NCBI RefSeq assembly: GCF_001613935.1 | Contig: NZ_LQCI01000009.1 | Span: forward strand, 457,505 to 521,504 | Origin: Amycolatopsis regifaucium | GTDB lineage: Bacteria; Actinomycetota; Actinomycetes; Mycobacteriales; Pseudonocardiaceae | Length of the DNA: 64,000 nucleotides | Reading direction: 5' to 3' | Shown here: positions 1 through 10,293 of the stretch, piece by piece | Numbering within the stretch: position 1 is the stretch's first letter | Layout of the letters: each line of letters opens with the position of its first letter | Program-made: the position numbers and the translations under genes | Notes under the pieces: generated by a model | Database searches by the model: none | Told to the model about the DNA's origin: nothing | Seen by the model: only the letters and a program-made list of their open reading frames with translations

Positions 1-1
1 G

Positions 2-760
2 CTCGCGGTCATCGTGCTCGGCCGCTGGCAGGGGCTCGCCGCGCTGCTCGCGCTGGGGCTGAGCTTCCTGGTGCTGGCCCTGTTCGTCCTGCCCTCGATC
101 CTCGCCGGGGAAAGCCCGCTGCTGGTGGCGATCGCGGGTGCGGGGGCGATCATGTTCGTCGCGCTGTACCTGACACACGGGTTGTCCGCGAGAACGTCGG
201 TGGCGGTGCTGGGCACCTTGGTGAGCCTGATCCTGATCGGCGTCCTGTCGGCGATCTTCTCCGCCGCGGCGTCGCTGACCGGACTGGACGACAGCACCTC
301 GCAGCTGATCGGCTCGCTCGGGCACGGGATCGACGCGCGAGGCCTGCTGCTGGCCGGCGTCGTGATCGGCGCGCTCGGTGTCCTGGACGACGTCACGGTG
401 ACGCAGACAAGCGCGGTGTGGGAGCTGCGGCGGGCGAACCCGTCGCTCGGCTGGCGCGAGCTCTACGGCGCGGGCCTGCGGATCGGACGGGACCACGTCG
501 GTTCGGCGGTCAACACGCTCGTGATGGCGTACGCGGGCGCGGCGTTGCCGGTACTGCTGTACACGTCGCTTTCGGGCGTGGGACTCGGCTCGATCCTCGG
601 GGCGGAGGACATCGCCCAGGAGATCGTACGGACACTCGCCGGGAGTGTCGGCATCGTCGCGGCCGTACCGGTCACCACCGTGCTGGCCGCGTTGATCGCC
701 TCGCGGGAGCCTCAAGAGTCCCGGTGGCCACAAGCGCCCCAAAGCAAGACCCGCGCCTGA
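2..760 (+). CDS. YibE/F family membrane protein (5' partial)
   Basis: The reading frame is open from the first bases of the window, so the true start lies upstream and this is a C-terminal part of about 252 residues. It is almost all hydrophobic, with about six membrane helices. Between them are the segment GVLDDVTVTQ and a conserved-looking loop WELRRANPSLGWRELY, as in YibE/F-like proteins of Gram-positive bacteria, which are multipass proteins of unknown transport function. The tail is short and basic (SKTRA). The next gene is convergent, 127 bp away. Family assignment rests on the VLDDVT region and topology; no substrate can be inferred. Confidence 0.8.
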   Translation, partial: LAVIVLGRWQGLAALLALGLSFLVLALFVLPSILAGESPLLVAIAGAGAIMFVALYLTHGLSARTSVAVLGTLVSLILIGVLSAIFSAAASLTGLDDSTSQLIGSLGHGIDARGLLLAGVVIGALGVLDDVTVTQTSAVWELRRANPSLGWRELYGAGLRIGRDHVGSAVNTLVMAYAGAALPVLLYTSLSGVGLGSILGAEDIAQEIVRTLAGSVGIVAAVPVTTVLAALIASREPQESRWPQAPQSKTRA

Positions 761-887
761 GCCTGGCGATAACGGTGATGGGCACGAGCTTGGATCTTCC
801 GTTGATCAAGATGTGAGACGAGCAGCGCCCAATGGCACTGCCAGTCGCGACGGCGGCATATCACGAGACCGGACCATCTCCGCCGCT

Positions 888-1553
888 TCACTCCAAGGTC
901 GCCACGAACCTGCTGACGGCTTCCATCGCGAATCGCTGGATGTACTTTCCCGCGGGCGCCGCCGAAGCCAGCCGGTAGAGCGGCCGCTCCGCCGCCGCGT
1001 CCCCACGCGCCTCCGACTTCAGCTGGGCCACCAGCAGTTCCGAGAACACCAGGCCGTTCGCGTCGGTGTTGTTCAACAGCGCGTTCGCCAGCCTGCGCAG
1101 TTGCAGGACGCCGAGTTCCCGGCCGCCCGCACCGGAGTAGACGGCCAGGTCGACCTTCGCCACCTTGCGGCGTACGCCCGCGTTCACCAACAGGCTGACC
1201 GTCCGGGTGCCGCGTACGTCGCTGATGACCAGATCGATGCGCTCGGCCTCGGTGAGCGCGATCCGCCGCAGGCCCCAGGTCCGCACAATGAGCGTGTCGC
1301 CTTCGAGCCAGACACGGCGGCGCAGGTTGTAGAACATGACGTAGAGCAGCGGCAGCGCGATCACCCCGGCGACGATGAGACCGGCGACCTCACCGCCGAT
1401 CAGCCCGGTGATCCCGCCGAACGCGGCCGCGAAGATCACGACACCGACGATGCCGGAACAGCCGCGCCGGCGGCGGAGCTTGGGGTCGTCGTGGAACAGC
1501 GGGAGACGCTCGGGCGTCTCCGGTCCGCCTGCCTGCTCGGCCATCTCGCTCAC
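888..1553 (-). CDS. Small membrane protein of unknown function
   Basis: A 221-residue protein with a polar N-terminus (about residues 1-30), two adjacent membrane helices (about 32-75) and a soluble C-terminal half starting near RRRVWLEGDTLIVRTWGLRR. That layout resembles bacterial PH-like membrane proteins but there is no diagnostic motif. Its ATG overlaps the stop of nothing downstream; instead the preceding metallo-hydrolase stop overlaps this start by 4 bp (1550-1553), so the two are probably translationally coupled, with the hydrolase downstream gene order reading 2158 then 1553. Function is not known. Confidence 0.75.
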   Translation of the reverse strand: MSEMAEQAGGPETPERLPLFHDDPKLRRRRGCSGIVGVVIFAAAFGGITGLIGGEVAGLIVAGVIALPLLYVMFYNLRRRVWLEGDTLIVRTWGLRRIALTEAERIDLVISDVRGTRTVSLLVNAGVRRKVAKVDLAVYSGAGGRELGVLQLRRLANALLNNTDANGLVFSELLVAQLKSEARGDAAAERPLYRLASAAPAGKYIQRFAMEAVSRFVATLE

Positions 1554-2158
1554 GATCCCGTCCCGGCCAGGAACGGGTTGCCCGCGCGCTCCTGCCCGAT
1601 CGTGGTCGCCGGGCCGTGGCCGGGCAGGACGACGGTGTCGTCGGGCAGCGTCATCACTTTGGCACCGAGGGACCGCACGAGTTCGTCACCATCGCCGGAG
1701 GAGCGGCCGATCGAACCGGCGAACAGGCTGTCGCCGGTGAGCACGATCCGGCCGCCCTCGGCGGAGGACAGCCCGAAGATCACCGAACCGGCGGTGTGGC
1801 CCGGTGTACGGGACACCGTGATCTCCAGCCCGGCCAGCCTGAGCGGGCCCTCGACGAGTGGCACGATCCCGTCCTTCCATTCCCCGGCGTCCGCGGCCAG
1901 GAGCGGCCTGTCCGCCTCGTGCAGATACAGCGGTATTCCGTGGCGCGCGCCGACCTCGGCCGCCGAAGCGACGTGATCCGGGTGGCCGTGGGTGGCGAGC
2001 ATCGCGACCGGCGTGAGCCCGTGTCCGGACAGCGCGGCCTCGAGCGGCTCGCCGATGTCCTCGCCGGGATCGACGAGGACGCACTCCCCGCCGCCCTCCG
2101 GGGCGAGCAGATAGCAGTTGGCTTCGAGGGGGCCGGCCGGAAATCCGACAACCAGCAC
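1550..2158 (-). CDS. MBL-fold metallo-hydrolase (glyoxalase II-like)
   Basis: A 202-residue beta-lactamase-fold hydrolase. The metal-binding motif THGHPDH is present near residue 59, followed by a GHTAGS histidine, a TGDSLF aspartate and a VLPGHGP histidine, i.e. the full binuclear zinc ligand set. The family includes hydroxyacylglutathione hydrolase-like enzymes; the substrate cannot be told. I chose the GTG at 2158 because GAGGAGG lies 6 nt upstream, although the frame stays open much further upstream. M. tuberculosis has a similar gene (Rv2581c) next to rel and ppiB, so this is part of the conserved block. It overlaps the next gene by 4 bp. Confidence 0.88.
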   Translation of the reverse strand: MLVVGFPAGPLEANCYLLAPEGGGECVLVDPGEDIGEPLEAALSGHGLTPVAMLATHGHPDHVASAAEVGARHGIPLYLHEADRPLLAADAGEWKDGIVPLVEGPLRLAGLEITVSRTPGHTAGSVIFGLSSAEGGRIVLTGDSLFAGSIGRSSGDGDELVRSLGAKVMTLPDDTVVLPGHGPATTIGQERAGNPFLAGTGS

Positions 2159-2314
2159 GAAACGCCTCCTCAAATCTTCCACCGAACAGGTGACAGGATG
2201 GCCCTGATCACGATCAAGTAAGCCTAGCGGCCCCTGTACGGGGGCCTCACAGGCTGTGCCCATAGACTTCCCCCACCTCAGACGTGTGACATCGAGTGGA
2301 AACCGGGAGGGCGG

Positions 2315-3172
2315 GTGCCGACCAACCAGCAGCGCCGCGAAGCCGCGAAGCGCAAGCTCGAGCGACAGATCGTGCGACGGGCCGAAAAGGCCAAGCGGCG
2401 CAAGATCGTCGGCTCGGTGGCGGTCGTCGGCGTCGTCGCGATCGTGGCAGGCGCGGTGTGGTGGATCGTCAGCAGTAACAGTGGTGACGATGCCGCCTCC
2501 GACGCCTCCCCGAGCTCGGCTCCTCCGACCCCCGAGGTCACCATCCCCACGGAACGCGCGCCGATGCCCAAGCGGGCGACGCCGCTGGCGAACCCGGTGA
2601 CGTGTGACTTCAAGGACGACGCCTCGAAGCAGGCGTCGAAGAAGGTGAACAAGCCCGAAGGCAAGGACGTCTCGTCGAACGGCACCGTCAACCTCGTGCT
2701 GAAGAGCACCGCGGGCGACATCCCGCTGACGCTGGACCGGGCGCTCGCGCCGTGTGCCGTGCAGAGCTTCATCAGCCTCTCGCAGCAGGGCTACTTCAAC
2801 GACACCAAGTGCCACCGGCTCGGCACCACCGGCCTGCAGATGCTGCAGTGCGGTGACCCCGAAGCCACCGGCATGGGCGGTCCGGGCTACACGATGCCGG
2901 ACGAGGCGTTCCCCGAGATCAAGTACGGCCGCGGCATCCTCGCGATGGCGAAGACGCAGCAGCCGAACTCCGGCGGCAGCCAGTTCTTCATGGTCTACGG
3001 CGAAGCCGAACTGCCCGCCGAGTACTCGGTCTTCGGCAGCATCTCCGACGAAGGCCTGAAAGTGCTCGACAAGGTCGCCAAGGCGGGTGCCAACGCGCAA
3101 GGCGGCAACGGCGACGGCACCGGCCCGCCCAACACCGAGGTCAAGTTCACCGGCGTCACGGTCAACGCCTGA
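2315..3172 (+). CDS. Membrane-anchored cyclophilin peptidyl-prolyl isomerase
   Basis: 285 residues: a very basic cytoplasmic N-terminus (about 1-28), one membrane anchor (about 30-52), a Ser/Pro/Asp-rich linker to about residue 95, and a C-terminal cyclophilin domain. The domain shows the family features FISLSQQGYFNDTKCHRL, GGPGYTMPDE and the active-site-like stretch NSGGSQFFMVYG. It should catalyse cis-trans proline isomerisation outside the membrane, assisting folding of exported proteins. The GTG start has gggagg 4-5 nt upstream. In M. tuberculosis the ppiB homologue sits in the same place beside rel. Ends in a strong bidirectional hairpin shared with the convergent crotonase gene. Confidence 0.9.
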   Translation: MPTNQQRREAAKRKLERQIVRRAEKAKRRKIVGSVAVVGVVAIVAGAVWWIVSSNSGDDAASDASPSSAPPTPEVTIPTERAPMPKRATPLANPVTCDFKDDASKQASKKVNKPEGKDVSSNGTVNLVLKSTAGDIPLTLDRALAPCAVQSFISLSQQGYFNDTKCHRLGTTGLQMLQCGDPEATGMGGPGYTMPDEAFPEIKYGRGILAMAKTQQPNSGGSQFFMVYGEAELPAEYSVFGSISDEGLKVLDKVAKAGANAQGGNGDGTGPPNTEVKFTGVTVNA

Positions 3173-3219
3173 CGTCAAGCCGGAGCCTGCGGCGGGTGAG
3201 CCCGGTAGCCGCCTTCCCC

Positions 3220-3276
3220 AGTACATGATGGCCCCCTTCCTTGCGCCTAGCGCAAGGAAGGGGGCCATCATGTACT
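3220..3276. terminator. 26-bp stem hairpin between convergent genes (repeat family 1)
   Basis: Perfect inverted repeat with 26-bp arms (3220-3245 and 3251-3276) and a 5-nt loop CCTAG. It contains the core GGCCCCCTTCCTTGCG. It lies between the stop codons of the cyclophilin and crotonase genes, as expected for a bidirectional terminator. Related hairpins occur at 9022, 15610, 43122 and 45870. Confidence 0.85.
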
Positions 3277-3302
3277 TCACGCGGGCGAGACCGCAGGTGA
3301 CG

Positions 3303-4082
3303 TCAGCGGTAGGTGAACTTCGGCGGCCGCCGTGCGAGGAACGCGGCCACGCCCTCGGCGTAGTCCTCGCCGTGCAAGGCGCCCAACCGGATCTCGTCCA
3401 CCTCCGCGTCGGATTCCTCTTGCCCCGCCACGATCTTCTCGATGATCCGGTTCATCCCGCGCACCGATGCCTGTGAACGCGAAGCCAGCGTCTCGACGAA
3501 CTTCATCGTCGACGACTCCAGTTCCTCGGCGGGAAAGACGTCGTTGAGCAGCCCGATCTCCCGGGCCCGGCGCGCGTCGACGAGTTCGCCCGAGAGCAGG
3601 AAGTACTTCGCGTGCGCCGGGCCGACCAATGAGATCAGCTGCCGCGTCGAGTCGAAGTGGTAGACGATGCCGAGCTTCGATGGCGTGATGCCGAATCGCG
3701 AGCCTTCGGCGGCGAACCGGAAGTCGCAAGCGACCGCGATCTGGCACCCGCCGCCGATGCAGTTCCCTTGGATCATCGCCACGGTCGGCTTCCGCGACGC
3801 CGCCAGCGCCGCCACGGCCCCGTCGACGGCTTTGTCATAGGTTTCGGCGGCGTCGGCGGTGGACCGCAGGTCCCGGAACTCGCTGATGTCCGCGCCCGCC
3901 GAGAAGTGCGCGCCCGCGCCGGTCAGCACGAGCACCTTGATCGCCGGGTCCGCCTCCACCCGCGCCACCACGTCCGGGATGGCCGACCACATCCCGTAGG
4001 TGATCGCGTTCATCTTCTCCGGCCTGCTGAACATCAGGCGCGCGACCTCGCCGTCGCGAGTGAATTCGAACCCGTCAGTCAT
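3303..4082 (-). CDS. Enoyl-CoA hydratase/isomerase (crotonase) family
   Basis: 259 residues with crotonase oxyanion-hole motifs: GAGAHFSAGADISEF near residue 60 and GNCIGGGCQIAVACDFRFA near residue 110. The acidic residue at the second catalytic position of classical hydratases is in SKLGI, so hydratase rather than dehalogenase or ligase activity is not certain. It acts on acyl-CoA thioesters in the cytoplasm. The ATG at 4082 was chosen because the family N-terminus begins there (FEFTRDGEVARLMFSRPEKMNA); the open frame extends upstream without homology. Divergent from the protease gene 123 bp away. Confidence 0.88.
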   Translation of the reverse strand: MTDGFEFTRDGEVARLMFSRPEKMNAITYGMWSAIPDVVARVEADPAIKVLVLTGAGAHFSAGADISEFRDLRSTADAAETYDKAVDGAVAALAASRKPTVAMIQGNCIGGGCQIAVACDFRFAAEGSRFGITPSKLGIVYHFDSTRQLISLVGPAHAKYFLLSGELVDARRAREIGLLNDVFPAEELESSTMKFVETLASRSQASVRGMNRIIEKIVAGQEESDAEVDEIRLGALHGEDYAEGVAAFLARRPPKFTYR

Positions 4083-4205
4083 GTTCCGCACCCTAAGTGC
4101 GCACCTCCCCATGAACCACCCGGATGTGGGCAAGGCCCCGAAAGGTGGCTTACAGCCGCTCTTCCCTGTGGTTTCCTGGTCGTCCAACGAGCAAGGGGGA
4201 ACTCG

Positions 4206-6056
4206 ATGGCGAAACGCGTGCTCGGAATTCTCGCGGTCACTCTGCTCACTTCGGCCCTGCTGGGCGGCGAGGCCACGGCCGCGCCCGTACCCATCCAACC
4301 CGACCCGCTGCTGATGTTCCCCTCGCACTTCGGGACCGTCGACTGGGCGGCCGTCACCCGCGACCGGGCGGCGAAGACCGCTGCGCGCTCGCAGGTGTCG
4401 GCTCGGAATCCACTTCCGTACGCGGAAAAGGAGCCGGCCGGGACCGGCGGCGCCAACGACTCCCCCGCCACCGCCGAACAGATCGCGGGCTTCGGGACAC
4501 ACCGTTCGAAAAACCCCAAGGTGCGCTTGACCGGCGACCTCAAACCGGACACCTCGATCCCCACCCTGCCCCCGGCCGCCGAACCCGATGACGCTCTCGG
4601 CCTCGCGCGCGACACCGGCGTCGGCGCCGATCGCCGGGCCGTCCGTACCAGCGGCGTCATCGGCGACGGACCGTACGGCAGTGCCGGCGACGGCACGGGT
4701 GACGTCGACTTCTACCGGCTGAGCGCGGCGTCGACGCCGGTGTCGTTCTCGGCGCGGACCCGGACGCCGGACGGCGACCTCGATACGTTCCTCGCGCTGT
4801 TCGACGTCGACGGCAACGTGTGGGCCACCAACGACAACGCGAGTGGCTCCAGCGACTCCGCGCTCGCTTTCACCATCCCGCCGGGCCGGGAATACTTCCT
4901 CATGGTGGGTTCAGGTCCCTACAACGTGCCTGGTGATCCCAAGAAACCGGGCACCGGCAGGGGCGTCCTGACCGAGGGCCCGTACGACCTGACGATTACC
5001 AGCGGCAAGAGCGGCGGTGACCTCGACTACTACTCGTTCGACCTGCGTGCCGGAGACGTGCTGGGCGCATCGGTGGCGGGCGGTGGAACGCGGCTCGCGG
5101 TGATCGACCCCGCCGGGCGGGAAGTGTTCGGCTCCTCGCAGGACCTCACCTCCATTTTCTCCACTGCCTCACCGATGCCCGGCGGCGGCAACGCGGTCGT
5201 GGACTTCGTGGCACCGAAGGACGGCCGTTACCGCCTCGGTGTCGAAGCGGGCGAAGGCGCGTACGACATCAAACTGGAAGCGTTCCGGCCCGGCACGGAA
5301 ACCGCCCCGCGCGGCAGCGTGCACACGATCTTCCTCGACTTCGACGGCGCCAGGGTGAACACGGCGATCTACGGTGCGGGCGGAGGGATCCGCGATCTCT
5401 CCCCGCTGTCCGCCTTCCTGCCACGCTGGGGGCTCACGGCGGGTGACGAGCACGCGCTGACCGACGCGATCGTCGCCACCGTCAAGGAGAACCTCCAACG
5501 GGACCTGATCGCCAAGGGCACCAACCCGAGGTTCGCGCTACGCGTCATCGACAGCCGGAGCCACGCCGATCCCTGGGGACAGCCGAACGTCAGCCGGGTC
5601 GTCGTCGGCGGCACCACCCTGGAATCGGGCATCCAGACCATCGGCATCGCCCAGTCCATCGACGCGGGCAACTTCGGCAAGGAGGAGACCGCGCTGGTCC
5701 TGCTCGACGACATCAGCTCGCCCGCCGGACCGGTGTGGTCGCTCAACACCTACCTCGGGCCGGACAGCGACAAGATCGTCTTCCTCGGCCGCGCGATCGG
5801 CAACGTCACCAGCCACGAGGCCGGGCACATGTCGGGCAGCTGGCACACGAACCTCGCCAACGACGTCGTCGGCATCATGGACCCCGGCGGGGATCCGGCC
5901 GCGATGTTCGCGGTCGGTCCCGACAGCCGCGGCGGCACGGCCGACGATCCTGACGTCGACCTGGTCGAGGAGGAGATCAGCCGGTCCGAAGGCTTCACCG
6001 GGATCGAGGACACCCTCAACCGCAGTGCCTGGGCCTTCGTCCGCGGAACCGGTTAG
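4206..6056 (+). CDS. Secreted metzincin-like zinc metalloprotease with pre-peptidase repeats
   Basis: 616 residues. A signal peptide ([21 protein letters not shown]...ATA|AP) directs export. Two beta-rich segments (about 150-255 and 265-360) with patterns such as [19 protein letters not shown] and DLDYYSFDL look like bacterial pre-peptidase C-terminal domains. The catalytic part carries H537-E-A-G-H541-x2-G544-x2-H547, an exact HExxHxxGxxH metzincin signature, with a following Met-turn candidate IMD at 557-559. The ATG at 4206 follows AAGGGGGA. Stop overlaps the rel stop on the other strand by 4 bp. Substrate is unknown. Confidence 0.85.
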   Translation: MAKRVLGILAVTLLTSALLGGEATAAPVPIQPDPLLMFPSHFGTVDWAAVTRDRAAKTAARSQVSARNPLPYAEKEPAGTGGANDSPATAEQIAGFGTHRSKNPKVRLTGDLKPDTSIPTLPPAAEPDDALGLARDTGVGADRRAVRTSGVIGDGPYGSAGDGTGDVDFYRLSAASTPVSFSARTRTPDGDLDTFLALFDVDGNVWATNDNASGSSDSALAFTIPPGREYFLMVGSGPYNVPGDPKKPGTGRGVLTEGPYDLTITSGKSGGDLDYYSFDLRAGDVLGASVAGGGTRLAVIDPAGREVFGSSQDLTSIFSTASPMPGGGNAVVDFVAPKDGRYRLGVEAGEGAYDIKLEAFRPGTETAPRGSVHTIFLDFDGARVNTAIYGAGGGIRDLSPLSAFLPRWGLTAGDEHALTDAIVATVKENLQRDLIAKGTNPRFALRVIDSRSHADPWGQPNVSRVVVGGTTLESGIQTIGIAQSIDAGNFGKEETALVLLDDISSPAGPVWSLNTYLGPDSDKIVFLGRAIGNVTSHEAGHMSGSWHTNLANDVVGIMDPGGDPAAMFAVGPDSRGGTADDPDVDLVEEEISRSEGFTGIEDTLNRSAWAFVRGTG

Positions 6057-8383
6057 GAAGCCGAAGTCACCCGGTAGACGTCGTAGACGCCCTCGACACC
6101 TCGGACCACCTTCAACACGTGCCCGAGGTGCTTCGGGTCGCCCATCTCGAAGGAGAAACGGCTGACCGCCACCCGGTCACGTGAGGTCGTCACCGACGCG
6201 GACAGGATGTTGACCTTCTCGTCCGCGAGGACCTTGGTGACGTCCGAGAGCAGGCGGTGCCGGTCCAGCGCCTCGACCTGGATCGCGACGAGGAACACCG
6301 ACGAGGCCGATGGCGCCCACTCGACCTCGACCAGCCGTTCGGGCTGCGCTGTCAGGTCGTCGGCGTTGGTGCAGTCGGTCCGGTGCACGCTGACGCCGCC
6401 GCCACGGGTGACGAAACCGAGGATCTCGTCGCCGGGCACCGGCGTGCAGCAGCGAGCGAGCTTGGCCCAGACGTCGCTGGCGCCCTTCACCACGACGCCG
6501 ACGTCGTTCGAGCCGCGGCGGCGGGTGACCGTGGACGGGGTCGCCCGCTCGGCGAGCTCCTCCTCCGCCTCGTCGACCCCGCCGATGAGGGCGACCAGCC
6601 GCTGCACGACGTGCTTCGCGCTGGTGTGGCCCTCGCCGACGGCCGCGTAGAGCGAACTGATGTCGGGATGCCGCAGTTCGGTGGCGACCGCGCCCATCGA
6701 GTCGGCGGAGACCAGCCGCTGGATCGGGAGGCCGACCTTACGGACCTCCTTGGTGATGGCCTCCTTGCCGCCTTCGATCGCCTCGTCGCGGCGTTCCTTG
6801 GCGAACCACTGGCGGATCTTCGCGCGTGCCTTGGGCGAACCGGCGAACTGCAGCCAGTCGCGGCTCGGGCCCGCGGTCTCGGCCTTCGAGGTGAAGATCT
6901 CGATGACCTCGCCGTTTTCCAGCTTGCGCTCGAGCGCGACGAGCCTGCCGTTGACGCGGGCGCCGATGCAGCGGTGCCCGACCTCCGTGTGCACGGCGTA
7001 GGCGAAGTCGACCGGGGTCGAGTCGACCGGCAGCGTGATCACGTCCCCCTTGGGCGTGAACACGAAGATCTCGCGCGAGGCGAGTTCGTAGCGCAGCGAT
7101 TCGAGGAAGTCGCCGGGGTCCGCGGCTTCTCGCTGCCAGTCGAGAAGCTGGCGCATCCACGCCATCTCGTCGACGTCCACGGCGTTCCCGTTGTGGGTGC
7201 CTTTGGTCTCCTTGTACCGCCAGTGCGCGGCGATGCCGTACTCGGCGGTGCGGTGCATCTCGTAGGTGCGGATCTGCACTTCCAGCGGTTTGCCGTCCGG
7301 CCCGATCACCGTGGTGTGCAACGACTGGTAGACGCCGAACCGCGGCTGCGCGATGTAGTCCTTGAACCGGCCTGGGACCGGCTGCCACAGCGCGTGGACG
7401 ACACCCATCGCGGCGTAGCAGTCACGGACGTCCTCGACCAGGATCCGCACCCCGACCAGGTCGTGGATGTCGTCGAGGTCGCGCCCGCGGACGATCATCT
7501 TCTGGTGGATCGAGTAATAGTGCTTCGGCCGTCCCTCGACCTTCGCGGTGATCCGCGAACCCTCCAGGTTGCTGGTCAGCTCGGTGATCACCGACCGCAG
7601 GTACGTGTCGCGCGAAGGCGCTCGATCGGCGACCAACCGGACGATCTCGTCGTACTTCTTCGGCTGCAGGATCGCGAAAGCCAGATCCTCCAGCTCCCAT
7701 TTGACCGTCGCCATGCCGAGCCGGTGCGCCAGCGGGGCGAGGACCTCCAGGGTCTCGCGCGCCTTACGGGCCTGCTTCTCCGGCGGCAGGAAGCGCATCG
7801 TGCGCATGTTGTGCAGCCGGTCGGACAGCTTGATGACCAGCACGCGCGGGTCGCGCGCCATCGCGATGACCATCTTGCGGATGGTCTCGGCCTCGGCCGC
7901 CGTACCGAGCTTGACCTTGTCCAGCTTGGTGACGCCGTCGACCAGCTCGCCGACCTTCTCGCCGAAGTCCGCCTTCAGGCTCTCCAGCGAGTAACCGGTG
8001 TCCTCGACGGTGTCGTGCAGCAGTGCCGCGACCAGCGTCGTGGTGTCCATGCCGAGTTCGGCGAGAATCGTCGCGACCGCGAGCGGATGCGTGATGTACG
8101 GGTCGCCGGACTTCCGCCGCTGATCGCGGTGAAGCTCCTCGGCGACGTCGTAAGCCCGCTGCAGCAGAGCGAGGTCGGCGTTGGGATGCAGCTCGCGGTG
8201 GATGACGGCGAGCGGTTCGAGTACCTGCTTGACCGGCGCGGCACGCTGTGCGGTGATCCGGCGGGCGAGGCGGGCACGGACCCGGCGCGTCGCGGAGGGT
8301 GTCGGCGCGGCCCCCTGTCGCGACACACCATTCTGCTCGGTGCCGTCCTTCGAGGACACCGCGGCATCGAGCTCTTGGCTCAC
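6053..8383 (-). CDS. rel: Bifunctional (p)ppGpp synthetase/hydrolase
   Basis: About 776 residues, the normal length of actinobacterial Rel. Domains in order: disordered N-terminus, HD hydrolase (HDTVED near residue 125, with SDRLHNMRT), the RelA/SpoT synthetase ([40 protein letters not shown]), TGS ([18 protein letters not shown]), a zinc-finger/helical region ([12 protein letters not shown]) and a C-terminal ACT domain. It makes and degrades the stringent-response alarmone. Both catalytic motif sets are intact. The GTG at 8383 is preferred over one 6 nt upstream because AGGAGG sits 5 nt before it. Downstream of apt, as in M. tuberculosis. Confidence 0.97.
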   Translation of the reverse strand: MSQELDAAVSSKDGTEQNGVSRQGAAPTPSATRRVRARLARRITAQRAAPVKQVLEPLAVIHRELHPNADLALLQRAYDVAEELHRDQRRKSGDPYITHPLAVATILAELGMDTTTLVAALLHDTVEDTGYSLESLKADFGEKVGELVDGVTKLDKVKLGTAAEAETIRKMVIAMARDPRVLVIKLSDRLHNMRTMRFLPPEKQARKARETLEVLAPLAHRLGMATVKWELEDLAFAILQPKKYDEIVRLVADRAPSRDTYLRSVITELTSNLEGSRITAKVEGRPKHYYSIHQKMIVRGRDLDDIHDLVGVRILVEDVRDCYAAMGVVHALWQPVPGRFKDYIAQPRFGVYQSLHTTVIGPDGKPLEVQIRTYEMHRTAEYGIAAHWRYKETKGTHNGNAVDVDEMAWMRQLLDWQREAADPGDFLESLRYELASREIFVFTPKGDVITLPVDSTPVDFAYAVHTEVGHRCIGARVNGRLVALERKLENGEVIEIFTSKAETAGPSRDWLQFAGSPKARAKIRQWFAKERRDEAIEGGKEAITKEVRKVGLPIQRLVSADSMGAVATELRHPDISSLYAAVGEGHTSAKHVVQRLVALIGGVDEAEEELAERATPSTVTRRRGSNDVGVVVKGASDVWAKLARCCTPVPGDEILGFVTRGGGVSVHRTDCTNADDLTAQPERLVEVEWAPSASSVFLVAIQVEALDRHRLLSDVTKVLADEKVNILSASVTTSRDRVAVSRFSFEMGDPKHLGHVLKVVRGVEGVYDVYRVTSAS

Positions 8384-8461
8384 CCGCACCTCCTGCGCTT
8401 CGTGCGGCCTTCGGACATCAAGAGTAGCCGCTCCCCCTCGCGGCTCACTTGGTACGCCCGG

Positions 8462-8980
8462 TCAACACACCCGAAGGGCCTCCACCTGACGCCCTTCAAG
8501 CACGGAACGACCACCGAGCCCGGCGAGTTCCATGACCACCGAAACCCCGGTGACCTGCGCTTTCACGTCTTCCAGCAGTTTGCAGGTGGCCGCGACGGTG
8601 CCACCGGTGGCGAGCACGTCGTCGAGTACCGCGACACGCTGGCCAGGCTCGACGATCCCTTCGGGCAACTCGACGGTCGCCGTGCCGTACTCCAGCGCGT
8701 AATCGACCCTGCCCGCCACCCGGGGCAGCTTGCCGGGCTTGCGAATCAACGCCACGCCGAGTCCACGGGAGTAACCGACCGCGGCGGCCAGCAGGAAACC
8801 ACGGGCTTCGACGCCCGCCAGCAAGTCGACGTCCGGACCGACGGTGGCCGCCAGCGCGTCGGTGACGGCCTTGAAGCCGGCGGCGTCGGCGAACAGCGGG
8901 CTCAGGTCACGGAACAGCACGCCGGGTTCCGGGAAGTCCGGCACCTCGGCGATCAGGTCGAGTGCCTTGTCCAGCTCCAT
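8462..8980 (-). CDS. apt: Adenine phosphoribosyltransferase
   Basis: 172 residues, the standard length. The PRPP-binding loop reads VAVLDDVLATGGT (near residue 120), with upstream EARGF and the flexible KPGKLP loop typical of APRT. It salvages adenine to AMP with PRPP. It lies between secF and rel on the same strand, the order seen across Actinobacteria; a family-1 hairpin separates it from secF so it probably has its own promoter. Confidence 0.96.
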   Translation of the reverse strand: MELDKALDLIAEVPDFPEPGVLFRDLSPLFADAAGFKAVTDALAATVGPDVDLLAGVEARGFLLAAAVGYSRGLGVALIRKPGKLPRVAGRVDYALEYGTATVELPEGIVEPGQRVAVLDDVLATGGTVAATCKLLEDVKAQVTGVSVVMELAGLGGRSVLEGRQVEALRVC

Positions 8981-9021
8981 GTACTTCCCTGCTCTCGAAC
9001 TCGCTTGTGTTCGTGACCGGT

Positions 9022-9076
9022 CGCTATGAAGGGGCCTTTCATTGCAAATTTTGCAATGAAAGGCCCCTTCATAGCG
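9022..9076. terminator. 27-bp stem hairpin after secF (repeat family 1)
   Basis: Perfect inverted repeat: 27-bp arms around a single T, core ATGAAGGGGCCTTTCATTGC. It begins 15 bp past the secF stop and probably terminates secDF transcription. A nearly identical copy is at 15610-15656. Confidence 0.85.
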
Positions 9077-9090
9077 CTTGAAACCCCGGT

Positions 9091-10293
9091 CTACCTCTTG
9101 CGCTTGCCGGACGGACGGCCCTTGTGGGCCTTCTGGTTCCGGGCCGGGACGCTCGCCGCGGCGGCGTACGCCCTCTCCTTGCGGAGTTCGGCTTCCAGCG
9201 CGTCTTCGTCGTTCGGGTCGAAGTCGTCGTCGCGCTCGGCGGCCTTGCGGGCCTGGTTCGCGCGCCGCGAAGCGACCCTGTCGGCCTGCTGACGGTACTT
9301 CGGGTCGCGCATCTTGAAGTCGACCAGCAGCGGCGTCGCCAGGGCGACCGACGACAGCACACCGACGATGGTTCCGGTGAGCTGCACCAGCGCGAGCTCC
9401 TGCAGGGTGCCGGAGCCGAGCAGGATGTAGCCGATCACCAGCAGGCCGAGGATCGGCAGCGCCGCGATCAAGGACGTGTTGAACGACCGCATCAGCGTCT
9501 GGTTCAGCGCCAGGTTCGCCGCCTCGCCGTAGGTCCGGCGGGTCAGTCCGAGCAGGCCGCGCGTGTTCTCGCGGACCTTGTCGAACACGACCACCGTGTC
9601 GTACAGCGAGAACCCGAGGATCGTCAGCAGACCGATCACCGTCGCCGGCGTGACCTCGAAGCCGATCAGCGAGTACACACCCGCCGTCACCACGATGTCG
9701 TTCAGCAGGGTGACCAGTGCCGCGGCCGCCATCCGGGGGTCGAAGTACAACGCCAGGAACAGCGTGACCGCCAGCAGGAAGACCCCGAGCGCGATCAGCG
9801 CCTGCCGGGAGATCTCCCCGCCCCAGGAGGCGCTCACGGCGCTGTCACTGATGGCCTGCACGCTCGGCTGCCCGCTGGTCCCGATCGGGCCCAGCTGCTC
9901 GAACAGCGCCTGCTTCACCTTGGCGACCTCGGCCGAGTCCAGGGTGTCCGAACGGAGCTGGATGGTCGACGAAACCCCGCTGCCGACCTTCTGCGCCTCG
10001 TCGGCGGGCTTGCCCAGTGCGGAGGCGAAAACCTCCTTGGCGCGCTCTTCGGTGATCTGCCCGCTCTTCCCGTTGGCGGGCAGCTGGATCTGGGTGCCGC
10101 CTTCGAAGTCGATGCCGAAGTTGAAGCCCTTGACCCCCATCGACGCGACGCACACCAGCACCAGCGCGCCGAAGAAGAGGTACCAGCGCTTGCGGACACC
10201 GACGACGTCGAACACGCCGCTGCCCACGTACAAGCGGTGGAAGACGCTCTCGTGCTTGTTCTCGGTGGTGTTCTTCTCGTCGACCACGGTCAC
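9091..10293 (-). CDS. secF: Protein translocase subunit SecF
   Basis: 400 residues with six membrane helices and the SecD/SecF family motif FGIDFEGGTQIQL near the first periplasmic domain, plus GFSLYDTVVVFDKVREN in the TM4-TM5 region. With SecD and YajC it uses the proton-motive force to assist late steps of Sec export. The C-terminal 70 residues are a charged cytoplasmic tail (KAAERDDDFDPNDEDALEAE) ending in Lys/Arg, longer than in E. coli but usual in actinomycetes. GTG start overlaps the secD stop by 4 bp with the SD inside the end of secD. Confidence 0.97.
   Translation of the reverse strand: MTVVDEKNTTENKHESVFHRLYVGSGVFDVVGVRKRWYLFFGALVLVCVASMGVKGFNFGIDFEGGTQIQLPANGKSGQITEERAKEVFASALGKPADEAQKVGSGVSSTIQLRSDTLDSAEVAKVKQALFEQLGPIGTSGQPSVQAISDSAVSASWGGEISRQALIALGVFLLAVTLFLALYFDPRMAAAALVTLLNDIVVTAGVYSLIGFEVTPATVIGLLTILGFSLYDTVVVFDKVRENTRGLLGLTRRTYGEAANLALNQTLMRSFNTSLIAALPILGLLVIGYILLGSGTLQELALVQLTGTIVGVLSSVALATPLLVDFKMRDPKYRQQADRVASRRANQARKAAERDDDFDPNDEDALEAELRKERAYAAAASVPARNQKAHKGRPSGKRKR

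Noticed and set aside
6257..9016. Very long plus-strand open frames opposite rel, apt, secF, secD and thrS
   Set aside because: They are antisense shadows caused by high third-position GC; products are rich in Arg, Asp and His and match no family, while the opposite strand holds clear core genes.
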